Shown one piece after another: positions 1 to 6,639 of a stretch of 15,471 nucleotides of DNA (positions within the stretch are counted from its first letter, which is position 1; every line of letters starts with the position of its first letter). The DNA lies in assembly GCA_023416055.1 (NCBI GenBank), contig JAEZIH010000230.1, forward strand, positions 1-15,471, in the 5' to 3' direction. The notes beneath the pieces are model-generated. The model searched no databases. It saw nothing but the letters and a program-made list of their open reading frames with translations, and had not been told where the DNA came from. Made by a program: the position numbers and the translations under genes. Source of the stretch: Pseudomonadota bacterium. Lineage in GTDB: Bacteria > Pseudomonadota > Alphaproteobacteria > Caulobacterales > Caulobacteraceae.

Positions 1-726
1 TTCTTCGCCCTTCTGATGTTTACCTTTCGTGAGCCCGCCAGGCGAGGCCGCAAGGCGCCGACTGCGGCGGCCGTGGGGCTGGGTTCGTACCTGAAGGCGA
101 ACTGGAAACTGTACGGCTCGCTTCTGCTCGGCTTCAGCTTCGCCGGGTTGGCGGCCGGCGGCCTGATCGCCTGGGCCCCGACCTACATGACGCGTCAGTT
201 CGGCTGGACCGCCCAACACTACGGCCCGATCATGGGGGTGGTCAGCCTGATCGCCGCCTGCAGCATCATGGCCAAGGGCGTGATCATCGACTGGCTCTAC
301 GCCCGCGGCGTTCAGGACGCCCACGTGCGCTTCTACACCTGGCTGCTGGCCCTCGCCGTGCCGCTGACGGTGGTGGCGTTCGTGGTGCGCAACCCCTACG
401 CCTTCATCCTGCTGTACGGAGCGGTGAACGTCGTCTCGGTGTCCTTCATGCTCTACGTCTCCGCCACTCTGCAGATCCTGTCGCCCGGCGATTTCCGCGG
501 GCGGATCACGGCTATCTTCATGTTCATGATCACCGTCGTGGCCGGCGGGGCGGCGCCGACGATCATCGCGTCGCTGACGGACTTCGTGTTCCGCGACAAG
601 CAGGCGCTCGGGCTGTCGCTGGGCATTGTCTCGGTGACGGGTCTGACCCTGGCCCTGCTGACGCTGCGCTACGCCCTCATCCCGCTCAAGGCGCCGCTGG
701 CGGACGCCATGGCGGAGGCAGAGTAG
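1..726 (+). CDS. MFS transporter, C-terminal half (5' end outside window)
   Basis: The reading frame is already open at base 1 (FFALLMFTF...), so this is the 3' part of a longer gene; the ATG at 16 is probably internal. The 241 visible residues hold the end of one membrane segment, a basic cytoplasmic loop (EPARRGRK), then about six hydrophobic segments. This fits the C-terminal six-helix half of a 12-helix major facilitator transporter. The loop GDFRGRITAIF between helices, and PTYM followed by a GW motif, resemble MFS proteins of the spinster-like or organic-acid type. It probably moves an organic acid or aromatic compound across the inner membrane, but the substrate cannot be read from the sequence. 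The next gene starts 3 bases after the stop, so it is the visible head of a four-gene operon. Confidence 0.85.
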   Translation, partial: FFALLMFTFREPARRGRKAPTAAAVGLGSYLKANWKLYGSLLLGFSFAGLAAGGLIAWAPTYMTRQFGWTAQHYGPIMGVVSLIAACSIMAKGVIIDWLYARGVQDAHVRFYTWLLALAVPLTVVAFVVRNPYAFILLYGAVNVVSVSFMLYVSATLQILSPGDFRGRITAIFMFMITVVAGGAAPTIIASLTDFVFRDKQALGLSLGIVSVTGLTLALLTLRYALIPLKAPLADAMAEAE

Positions 727-729
727 TCG

Positions 730-1281
730 ATGTCGCTGCATCTGATCGGCCTGTCGGGAAGTCTCCGCAAGGCCGCCTACAGCACCGCCATCCTCCGGAC
801 CGTCAGCGAGGCTATGCCGGCGGGCGAGCGGCTTGAGTCGTGCTCGCTCGCGGACGTGCCCTTGTTCAACGACGATCTGGACGGAGAGGCGCCGCCGACG
901 GCGGTGGCCGCTCTGCGCGCCGCGGTCGCCGGAGCCGACGGCGTCGTCGTCGTCTCGCCCGAATACAACCACGGCATGAGCGGGGTTCTGAAGAACGCGC
1001 TCGACTGGCTGTCGCGGCCCGCGTCGACCTCGTGCCTGCGCGACAAGCCGGTCTTGACGATCACGTCCTCGCCCTCGGCCCTGGGCGGCGTGCGGGCCCA
1101 GCAGCAGTTGAACGAGACCTTCATCGCCATCCGCGCCCGCCTGCTGATCCGACGCCAGATCGTGGTCGGCTCCGCCGCCGAGAAGGTGGCGGACGAGCGG
1201 CTGATCCACCAGCCGACGCTGGATTTCATTCTCGAGGGCGTCGGCGATCTTCGCGCCGCCGTCGCTTCCCAGCCCCGGTAG
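730..1281 (+). CDS. NADPH-dependent FMN reductase family protein
   Basis: This 183-residue protein has the flavodoxin-like fold of the NADPH-dependent FMN reductase family (ChrR/YieF and azoreductase relatives, usually 180-190 residues). The FMN phosphate-binding loop GSLRKAAYST lies at residues 10-19. The second signature, SPEYNHGMSGVLKNALDWLS, starts at residue 76 and contacts the isoalloxazine ring. A GGAGG at about 713-717, inside the end of the upstream transporter gene, serves as ribosome binding site. Such enzymes reduce quinones, azo dyes or metals, or supply reduced FMN to a two-component monooxygenase. No partner monooxygenase is visible, but one could lie left of the window. Its place between a transporter and a C-C hydrolase suggests a role in aromatic or quinone metabolism, which is an inference. 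Confidence 0.88.
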   Translation: MSLHLIGLSGSLRKAAYSTAILRTVSEAMPAGERLESCSLADVPLFNDDLDGEAPPTAVAALRAAVAGADGVVVVSPEYNHGMSGVLKNALDWLSRPASTSCLRDKPVLTITSSPSALGGVRAQQQLNETFIAIRARLLIRRQIVVGSAAEKVADERLIHQPTLDFILEGVGDLRAAVASQPR

Positions 1282-1284
1282 TCC

Positions 1285-2196
1285 ATGTCCCAGGAAACGA
1301 CGTCCTCCGCCTCCGGATCGCCGGCCGTCCCTGGTATCTGGAGCGGCCTTTTCCGCACCGCGCATACGCTGGAATGGATTGACGCCGCCGGCGTGTCGAC
1401 CCGGATTCTGCAGGCCGGCGATCCGTCCGCGCCCGTTGTCCTGATGCTTCACGGCACCGCCGGAAGCCTGGAGAATTTCTGCGCCAATTTCGAAGCCTTC
1501 GCCCGGCGTTTCCGGGTGATCGCCATCGACATGTTGGGCTGTGGCTTCACCGGCAAGCCCGACTACGACTACGCCATCATGGACTATGCGCGGCACGCGC
1601 TTTCGGTCCTCGATGCGTTGGGGGTGAGCAAGGCGTCTGTGGTCGGCGTCTCCCTGGGTTCATGGGTCGCCGTGGCCATGGCCGAGGCGTGGCCGGAGCG
1701 GATCGGGAAGTTGGTCATGGTGGCGCCGGCCGGGATCATCGCCGACCCGGAGGCGGATCGCCGGACCGCCGAGCGGATGCGCCAGCGGCGCACGGCTGCC
1801 GCCGAGGACCCGACCTGGGAGAGCGTCACCAAGGCGATGTCCAGCCTGGTGCTGGACCCGGCGCGCCTCTCGGACGACATCATCGCGGTGCGTCTCGCAG
1901 CCTACAGCCAGCCCGAGATGAAGGCGGCCATGCCGCACCTTCTGGCGTTTGCGATCGACACCGAGGCGGGCGCGCTGAGCGAGGATCGCTGGCGGCGAAT
2001 GCAGACGCCGATCCTGGTGGTGCTGAGCGTCGACGCCAACGACATGTTCCTGCTGAACGGCCGCAGGATCCTTGAACTCGCGCCCAACGCGCAGGCCTGT
2101 GAGATCCACGACTGCGATCACTGGGCGCAGTACGAGCAGCCCGGCGTCTTCAACCAGGCCGCCATCGACTTCCTGTCCGGGGGCGCGGATGTCTGA
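1285..2196 (+). CDS. alpha/beta hydrolase, meta-cleavage-product (MhpC/BphD-like) type
   Basis: This is a 303-residue alpha/beta hydrolase. The oxyanion-hole motif HGTAG is at residues 56-60, the nucleophile elbow GVSLGS gives Ser123, the acid is probably Asp250 (LSVDAND), and the catalytic His279 sits in DCDHWAQYEQ. The HW(A/P)Q(W/F/Y)E signature and a conserved arginine (Arg203 in AVRLAAYSQP) are typical of C-C bond hydrolases that split meta ring-cleavage products, such as MhpC and BphD. It shares the YSQP and GRRI patches with the second hydrolase at 7603-8511, so the two look like paralogues. It starts 3 bases after the FMN reductase stop and overlaps the next gene by 8 bases. The ribosome binding site is weak, suggesting translational coupling. 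Its actual substrate is unknown; an esterase or lactonase role remains possible. Confidence 0.85.
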   Translation: MSQETTSSASGSPAVPGIWSGLFRTAHTLEWIDAAGVSTRILQAGDPSAPVVLMLHGTAGSLENFCANFEAFARRFRVIAIDMLGCGFTGKPDYDYAIMDYARHALSVLDALGVSKASVVGVSLGSWVAVAMAEAWPERIGKLVMVAPAGIIADPEADRRTAERMRQRRTAAAEDPTWESVTKAMSSLVLDPARLSDDIIAVRLAAYSQPEMKAAMPHLLAFAIDTEAGALSEDRWRRMQTPILVVLSVDANDMFLLNGRRILELAPNAQACEIHDCDHWAQYEQPGVFNQAAIDFLSGGADV

Positions 2197-2593
2197 AGCC
2201 GACGTGGCCACCATCCGTGACATCGAAGCCCGGCGCTGCAAGGCGCTTGTGGACGTGGATATCGAGACGCTGGATGAACTGTTTTCGGAGCGGCTCACCC
2301 ACGTCCACACGACGGGACTGGTTCAGGACAAGGCGGGGTTCCTCGCCGGGCTGGCCGCCAAGCGGCCGTTCCTCAGCGTTGAACGCGGGCCCCTGACCAT
2401 CCAGGTGTACGGCGAGGCGGCGTTGATGACCGGGTCCATGCTCAACAAGGGCCGGAAGACGGGGCAGGTCCAGCCGGTGGAACTTGCGGCATACGCCACC
2501 CAGATTCTCGTCCGTGAGGACGGTCGGTGGCGCTATGTGCATTTCCAGGCGACGACTGGCCCGCGGCTGCCAGCGCACGCGCCGGCCGGCTGA
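2189..2593 (+). CDS. NTF2/SnoaL-like small protein
   Basis: The protein has 134 residues when started at the ATG at 2189, which overlaps the stop of the upstream hydrolase (ATGTCTGA). The frame is open further upstream, but that part only mirrors the hydrolase gene, so the overlapping start is preferred. The pattern is that of the SnoaL/DUF4440 cone-shaped NTF2-like fold: an N-terminal helical stretch (residues 5-35), a strand with THVHTTG (37-43), then beta strands ending in VREDGRWRYVHFQAT (108-122). Members act as isomerases, cyclases or dehydratases, or only bind ligands. Two histidines (38 and 40) face where the pocket usually lies. The overlap with the hydrolase suggests that it acts in the same step or handles the same compound. 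Function is not assigned. Confidence 0.8.
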   Translation: MSEADVATIRDIEARRCKALVDVDIETLDELFSERLTHVHTTGLVQDKAGFLAGLAAKRPFLSVERGPLTIQVYGEAALMTGSMLNKGRKTGQVQPVELAAYATQILVREDGRWRYVHFQATTGPRLPAHAPAG

Positions 2594-2598
2594 GTCCC

Positions 2599-3231
2599 TC
2601 ACATTCGCACGGGCTGCGGAGACCTCAGATAGGCGAGCGCCAGGCGGGTCACCTCACGCGTCAGGGCGCCCGAGCGAAGCTGTTCCATTTCCCGATCAAG
2701 CGCCGTGTTGGCGACCTCGCGAACGATCACGTCGAGCATGAACGCAGCCAGCTCCAGGTCCTGGAGGACGACCTCGGAGCGATGACGTTCCAGCAGCCTC
2801 ACCCAGGCCGCATGCCGCCGGGCGCGCAGCGGCATCACCCATTCGGGATAGGGGAGGTTGCGCGTCAGACTGCGCAGTGGGGCCTGCAGGTCGGCTTCCG
2901 ACCGGTGGGCCTCGAGAAGCCCCCCGACCGCGATCGGGATCACGGTGTCGAGCCGGTCTTCGACGCGGGTGTCGGCGACCGCGCGTTCGATGATGTCCAC
3001 CATGGCCTCGGCGTGTCGCCGCCAAAGCTCCCCGACGATCGCCTCCTTGTTGGGGAAATACTGATAGAGCGACCCGATGCTAAAGCCCGCGCGGTCCGCG
3101 ACTGCATTGGTGTTCAGCGCCTTGGGGCCCCTCTTCTCCAGAAGGCTGGCGGCGGCGTCGACGATAGTCGCGACCGTCATGCGCGAGCGAAGCTGCCGCG
3201 GCGTCTTTCGGGCGGCGAGAGTCACGGTCAT
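2599..3231 (-). CDS. TetR/AcrR-family transcriptional regulator
   Basis: This 210-residue protein has an N-terminal TetR DNA-binding domain: helix TIVDAAASLLEKRG (22-35), then helix-turn-helix NTNAVADRAGFSIGSLYQYF (40-59) followed by PNKEAIV. The remaining residues form a helical ligand-binding domain without a recognisable specificity signature. The start is well supported: read on the minus strand, AAGGAGGAACCGCATG gives a strong ribosome binding site with good spacing. The gene converges on the SnoaL-like gene with only 5 bases between the stops and diverges from the receptor gene. The divergent region carries a 19-bp inverted repeat that recurs upstream of mhpB, so this protein is inferred to repress itself and the receptor and mhp genes until an aromatic ligand binds. 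In E. coli the mhp genes are instead controlled by the IclR-type activator MhpR. Confidence 0.93.
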   Translation of the reverse strand: MTVTLAARKTPRQLRSRMTVATIVDAAASLLEKRGPKALNTNAVADRAGFSIGSLYQYFPNKEAIVGELWRRHAEAMVDIIERAVADTRVEDRLDTVIPIAVGGLLEAHRSEADLQAPLRSLTRNLPYPEWVMPLRARRHAAWVRLLERHRSEVVLQDLELAAFMLDVIVREVANTALDREMEQLRSGALTREVTRLALAYLRSPQPVRM

Positions 3232-3293
3232 GCGGTTCCTCCTTCCGTGCCGTGCTGTTTTCCCGTTTGTGCCGCGCCCGCCTTCCTTCGACC

Positions 3294-3307
3294 CGCGTCA
3301 TGACGCG
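3294..3307. promoter_or_regulatory. 14-bp perfect palindrome next to putative operator
   Basis: CGCGTCATGACGCG is a perfect palindrome of seven base pairs per arm. It lies 62 bases upstream of the tetR start and one base away from the 19-bp inverted repeat at 3309-3327. Its position in a divergent promoter region suggests a protein-binding site, perhaps part of a composite operator. It has no equivalent at the mhpB promoter. Confidence 0.45.
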
Positions 3308-3308
3308 A

Positions 3309-3327
3309 CTGTGCGTCTGGTGCACAG
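3309..3327. promoter_or_regulatory. putative operator copy 1 (CTGTGC-N7-GCACAG)
   Basis: This is a perfect inverted repeat, with six-base arms CTGTGC and GCACAG and a seven-base spacer, 77 bases upstream of tetR. Its reverse complement, CTGTGCACCAGACGCACAG, matches the copy upstream of mhpB at 17 of 19 positions including most of the spacer. Size, symmetry and position next to a TetR gene fit a TetR operator. That the local TetR binds it is an inference. Confidence 0.68.
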
Positions 3328-3522
3328 ATTGCCCTGGCGATCTTCAAGCGCTCGCAAGCGACGACCTAGAAATGAGCGGCGGCGTCGATGTGTCCGGCCC
3401 CCGTCATCGGCTCACCGGGCTAACTTCCGACGGAGTCGATCGATTGCGAAGTTATTACAGTCACTTGTCTGGCTGCGAGGCGAACCGGGAGTCGCGAGAT
3501 GGCGCGGGTTTCAGAGCACGAG

Positions 3523-3534
3523 GGAATGCGAGTA
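3523..3534 (+). repeat. 12-base direct repeat, copy 1
   Basis: GGAATGCGAGTA lies 73 bases upstream of the receptor start and recurs exactly at 12938-12949 in the gap before the FAH-family gene. Both copies are non-coding and on the same strand. It may be a shared control element, but a 12-base match in a window of this size can arise by chance. Confidence 0.35.
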
Positions 3535-3550
3535 GGCGGCGCGGCCGCGA

Positions 3551-3569
3551 CTGCCGACCATTCCGGCAG
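3551..3569. promoter_or_regulatory. inverted repeat in the receptor leader (CTGCCG-N7-CGGCAG)
   Basis: These are perfect six-base arms separated by seven bases, 38 bases upstream of the receptor ATG. The geometry equals that of the putative TetR operators but the sequence differs. It could be a second protein site or a small hairpin in the messenger leader; the sequence does not decide which. Confidence 0.35.
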
Positions 3570-3607
3570 GCTCGGCATGAATGATCGAGCGATCGAGGGG
3601 TAGGAAG

Positions 3608-6424
3608 ATGACGCGCGAACGGCGGAGCTCCAGGCGGAGCGCCCTTAACACCATTTCCCTGGTCGCCCTGGCGACGGCGTTCGCCGGTTCGGCGTTCGCC
3701 CAGGACGCCGCACCGGCCGGTCCGGACGTCGAGGAGCAGGAAGAATCCCTCGGAGACATCGTCGTCACCGGCACCCTCGTCCGGGGCATCGCCCCGGTCG
3801 GCGCCCCGGTGATCGGGATCTCCACCGAAGACATCGAGGCCGCAGGTCTCAGCAACACGGTCGAACTGCTGCGCAAGATACCGCAGGTCACCAACATCGG
3901 CATGGACGACGGTCGATCCAACTCCAGCGCCGGCTTGCAGAACTCGAACTCCACCCAGGGTAGCGGCATCAACATGCGCGGCCTGGGCACTCAGGCGACC
4001 CTGACGCTGACCAATGGCTTCCGCCCGGCGCCGAGCGGCCTTTACGGCCTGTACTTCGACCCCTCCACCATCCCGACCATCGCCCTGCAGGGCATCGAGG
4101 TCGTGGCGGACGGCGCATCGGCCCTTTACGGCTCGGACGCGATCGCCGGCGTCGCGAACCTGGTGTTCAAGCGGAACTACGACGGCGCGGAAATCTCGGC
4201 CCGCTACGGCTACGCCGACGACTGGTCGACCGAGCAGCTCTCGGGGATCATCGGTCGTCGCTGGGATGGCGGCGGCGTCATGTTCGCGGCGGAGTACTCG
4301 CACCGCGATGTCCTGTGGGCTGCGGATCGTCCGCAGTACTACACCGCCGACCTGCGGCCGTTCGGCGGCCAGGACCTGCGCACCAACTTCAGCTATCCGG
4401 CCAATATCGTCGTCGGCTCGACGGTCTACGGCGTGCCCCTGAATCCGACCGGGCGCGGGCTGACGTTCGCGGACCTCACCGCCCCGAACCTGATGTCGGG
4501 ATGGACGGGGGCCACCGCCCGTCCCGAGCAGACCCGCACCTCCTATGTGCTGACGGCCGATCACCGCTTCTCGAACAACGTCGAGCTCTACGGGCAGGCC
4601 TATCACACCCGCCGCGACGTTGATCACATCCTCGGCCGCGTGGGTCTGGCCTCCCTGCAGTCGACCCTGACCATCCGCGACACCAACCCGTGGTTCATCA
4701 CCGGCATCCCGGGCGTCGGGGCGACCCAGACCGTCCGCTATTCGTGGCTGGACCAACTGGGCCCCGAGGACTCCTCGGGCTGGCAGACCAACTGGCAGGC
4801 GGTGGCCGGCGCGCGCTTCGACCTGATCGGCGACTGGCGCGGCGACATCAGCGTGTCGCGCAGCCGCAACGAGGACCTTCGCCTGCGGGTGAACCAGTTC
4901 AACCAGTGCGCCCTCACCGGCTCGGCGACCAGCGCCAGCGGCCCCTGCACCGTTCTGCCCGGCCATCTGCCGGGCGGCGCCATCGCCCAGACCGATCCGG
5001 CCCTGGCCTTCAACCCGTACGGCCCGAACAGCGAAGCCCTGCTGTCGACCCTGCGCGCTTGGATCAACCAGTGGAACTGGTACGAGATCGACGCGATCCA
5101 GGCCAAGTTCGACGGGACCCTGTTCGAGCTGCCGGCCGGTCCGGTGCGCGCCGCCGTGGGCCTGGCTTACTCGCGGCACGAGGAAGGCCGCCACAACACC
5201 CAGAACAACGACACCGCCGACAACACCATCGTGCGCGTGGCCACCACTGGCTCGCTCGCAATGGAGGTCACAAGCCTCTTCGGCGAGGTGGTCGTGCCGG
5301 TCGTCAGCCCGGACCAGGCCATCCCCTTCGTCCAGAGCCTGCGCCTGTCTCTGGCCGGCCGGTACGAGGACTACGACCTTTTCGGCAGCACGACCAATCC
5401 CAAGGTAGGCTTCACCTGGGACGTGAACGACGAGGTTCAGTTCCGCGGCAGCTATGGCACCTCCTTCAAGGTGTCGCTGATCCAGGCTGACCCGCGCGTT
5501 TCGGGCGGCCCGACCACGCGCCAGCTGGCGGACTACACCTCGCCGACCGGGCAAACCCTGGCGATGACACACGTGGGCGGAAACCCGGATCTGGGGCCGG
5601 AAACCTCGAAGACCTGGACCCTGGGGCTGAACTACAGCCCGTCGCAGTTGCCGGGCCTGCGCCTGTCGACGACCTATTTCAACATCCAGTACGACGACAT
5701 CATCGACACCCCGGGCAACAGCGTCATCAACAACGGCCTGACCTCGGCCGCGCGTGAGGCCCTGTACGCCGCCTATATCCGCCGCCGTCCGGCCGATGCG
5801 GCGGGATCGGCCGCCTTCACCGAGTTCATCCGGGAACGCTATTCGGACCCGCAGTTCATCGTGGCGGGCGGCATTCCGGATCCGGCCAATGTGAACATCT
5901 ACGTCGACGGCCGCGGCTACAACGCCGGTTCGCTCAGCACCTCGGGCCTGGATTTCGACGTGTCCTACGCCTTCGACATGGGCGCAGGCGAGCTCGAGCT
6001 CGGCATGGTCGGCACCTACTTCTTCAACTTCGACCGCTCCCAGGCGCCGACGCTCCCGAAGGAGGATGTCCTCGGCCTGATCGAGTTCCCGAACACCTGG
6101 AATCTCCGCGCCAGCGTGGGCTGGAACCAGGGGCCGTGGAGCGCCAACGCCTTCGTCAACCACTCGCCGAGCTACACGAACAACTTCGTGACGCCGTCGG
6201 CCAAGGTCGACGCCTACACCTCGGTGGACGCGACGTTCGCCTACGACTTCTCGGACCGCTTCGACACGGGCCTCCTGTCCGGCGTGCGCATGTCGCTGGA
6301 AGTGCAGAACCTGTTCGACGCCGACGTGCCGGTCGCCCTGGTGGCGAACCAGCCGTTCGACAGCGCCGGACCGGCGAGCGTGATCGGGCGTTTCGCGGCG
6401 GTCAGGCTGAGCAAGTCGTTCTGA
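3608..6424 (+). CDS. TonB-dependent outer-membrane receptor
   Basis: This 938-residue receptor should carry a substrate through the outer membrane using TonB/ExbBD energy. Residues 1-31 form a signal peptide: basic start, hydrophobic core and cleavage after AFA before Gln32. A TonB-box-like DIVVTG lies at 50-55. The plug domain follows (about 60-190), with NMRGLG at 122-127 and GSDAIAGVANLVFK near 175-188. The rest is an aromatic-rich 22-strand barrel ending in KSF with the terminal Phe needed for assembly. There is no FecA-like signalling domain. The ATG at 3608 is preferred over the in-frame ATG at 3581 because GAGGGG at 3595-3600 is well spaced and the signal peptide then has normal length. 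It sits between the regulator and the mhp operon, so its ligand is probably an aromatic compound or conjugate feeding that pathway (inference). Confidence 0.95.
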   Translation: MTRERRSSRRSALNTISLVALATAFAGSAFAQDAAPAGPDVEEQEESLGDIVVTGTLVRGIAPVGAPVIGISTEDIEAAGLSNTVELLRKIPQVTNIGMDDGRSNSSAGLQNSNSTQGSGINMRGLGTQATLTLTNGFRPAPSGLYGLYFDPSTIPTIALQGIEVVADGASALYGSDAIAGVANLVFKRNYDGAEISARYGYADDWSTEQLSGIIGRRWDGGGVMFAAEYSHRDVLWAADRPQYYTADLRPFGGQDLRTNFSYPANIVVGSTVYGVPLNPTGRGLTFADLTAPNLMSGWTGATARPEQTRTSYVLTADHRFSNNVELYGQAYHTRRDVDHILGRVGLASLQSTLTIRDTNPWFITGIPGVGATQTVRYSWLDQLGPEDSSGWQTNWQAVAGARFDLIGDWRGDISVSRSRNEDLRLRVNQFNQCALTGSATSASGPCTVLPGHLPGGAIAQTDPALAFNPYGPNSEALLSTLRAWINQWNWYEIDAIQAKFDGTLFELPAGPVRAAVGLAYSRHEEGRHNTQNNDTADNTIVRVATTGSLAMEVTSLFGEVVVPVVSPDQAIPFVQSLRLSLAGRYEDYDLFGSTTNPKVGFTWDVNDEVQFRGSYGTSFKVSLIQADPRVSGGPTTRQLADYTSPTGQTLAMTHVGGNPDLGPETSKTWTLGLNYSPSQLPGLRLSTTYFNIQYDDIIDTPGNSVINNGLTSAAREALYAAYIRRRPADAAGSAAFTEFIRERYSDPQFIVAGGIPDPANVNIYVDGRGYNAGSLSTSGLDFDVSYAFDMGAGELELGMVGTYFFNFDRSQAPTLPKEDVLGLIEFPNTWNLRASVGWNQGPWSANAFVNHSPSYTNNFVTPSAKVDAYTSVDATFAYDFSDRFDTGLLSGVRMSLEVQNLFDADVPVALVANQPFDSAGPASVIGRFAAVRLSKSF

Positions 6425-6452
6425 TCGTCTGACCAGTGTGGCGTAAGGCGGT

Positions 6453-6489
6453 GGCCGCGGGAGAAATCCTGCGGCCATTGTCCTTTTTT
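6453..6489 (+). terminator. rho-independent terminator after the receptor gene
   Basis: A 10-bp stem (arms 6453-6462 and 6467-6476, one G-T wobble) closes on a GAAA tetraloop of the stable GNRA class. Seven bases later comes a run of six T (6484-6489). It begins 29 bases after the receptor stop and should end that transcript, so mhpB needs its own promoter downstream. Confidence 0.8.
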
Positions 6490-6506
6490 CGGCCCAGATA
6501 GGCGCC

Positions 6507-6525
6507 CTGTGCGCCAGCCGCACAG
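6507..6525. promoter_or_regulatory. putative operator copy 2 (CTGTGC-N7-GCACAG), upstream of mhpB
   Basis: CTGTGCGCCAGCCGCACAG has the same perfect six-base arms and seven-base spacer as the copy at 3309-3327, 114 bases upstream of the mhpB start and just after the receptor terminator. It probably overlaps or follows the start of the mhp transcript, where a bound repressor would block expression. Recurrence at two promoter regions of one functional cluster is the main evidence. Confidence 0.68.
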
Positions 6526-6589
6526 AAGCGCCGAGGCGGTTTCCCGCCCGCCGTCCGCAGGGAAAATCCACGCCAAGACCCGCGGCGGC

Positions 6590-6625
6590 TCGCCAGCGGG
6601 CGACGCGTCCGCCGGAGGGGCGGAC
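6590..6625 (+). promoter_or_regulatory. two hairpins in the mhpB leader
   Basis: A small hairpin (TCGCC-AGCG-GGCGA, 6590-6603) is followed by a stronger one with seven perfect pairs (GTCCGCC-GGAGG-GGCGGAC, 6607-6625). The loop of the second is itself a Shine-Dalgarno-like GGAGG, but it lies 21 bases from the ATG. The usable ribosome binding site AGGGAG (6627-6632) comes right after the stem. The structure may tune translation, or may be an incidental product of high GC. Confidence 0.4.
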
Positions 6626-6639
6626 CAGGGAGCCCGACA

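Larger units (their letters stand above)
3232..3607. other. divergent intergenic control region, tetR / TonB-dependent receptor
   Basis: This 376-bp stretch has no credible gene; its open frames lack ribosome binding sites or family features. It holds, from left to right, the tetR ribosome binding site (about 3236-3244), a 14-bp perfect palindrome (3294-3307), the 19-bp putative operator (3309-3327), a locally AT-richer patch near 3444-3470 that could hold the receptor promoter, a 12-base word repeated upstream of the FAH gene (3523-3534), a 6-7-6 inverted repeat (3551-3569) and the receptor ribosome binding site (3595-3600). No convincing -35/-10 pair could be fixed by eye. Confidence 0.75.

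Noticed and set aside
2072..2188. Longer N-terminus for the SnoaL-like protein
   Set aside because: The extra residues are a Ser/Arg/Pro-rich shadow of the hydrolase gene. The ATG at 2189 gives the normal family length and a typical operon overlap.
2581..2620. Terminator between the convergent SnoaL-like and tetR genes
   Set aside because: Only five bases separate the stops. The self-complementary GCCGGCCGGC at 2581-2590 is coding and is followed by no T run.
3252..3584. Possible small gene in the tetR/receptor divergent region
   Set aside because: There is no ribosome binding site, the composition is Arg-rich, and it would run through the operator and receptor leader; the region is better explained as control DNA.
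3581..3607. Upstream in-frame ATG for the receptor
   Set aside because: It would lengthen the signal peptide's charged N-terminus by nine residues and has only a weak, poorly spaced AGG, whereas the ATG at 3608 follows GAGGGG at a good distance.
6478..6500. Promoter made of TTGTCC and CAGATA upstream of mhpB
   Set aside because: The spacing of about 11 bases is too short for a standard sigma-70 promoter. The match to the shorter-spaced Caulobacter-type promoter is poor, and the TTGTCC overlaps the terminator tail.
6540..6565. Inverted repeat TTTCCC-N14-GGGAAA in the mhpB leader
   Set aside because: Short arms, a long spacer and no recurrence elsewhere; it does not stand out from chance.
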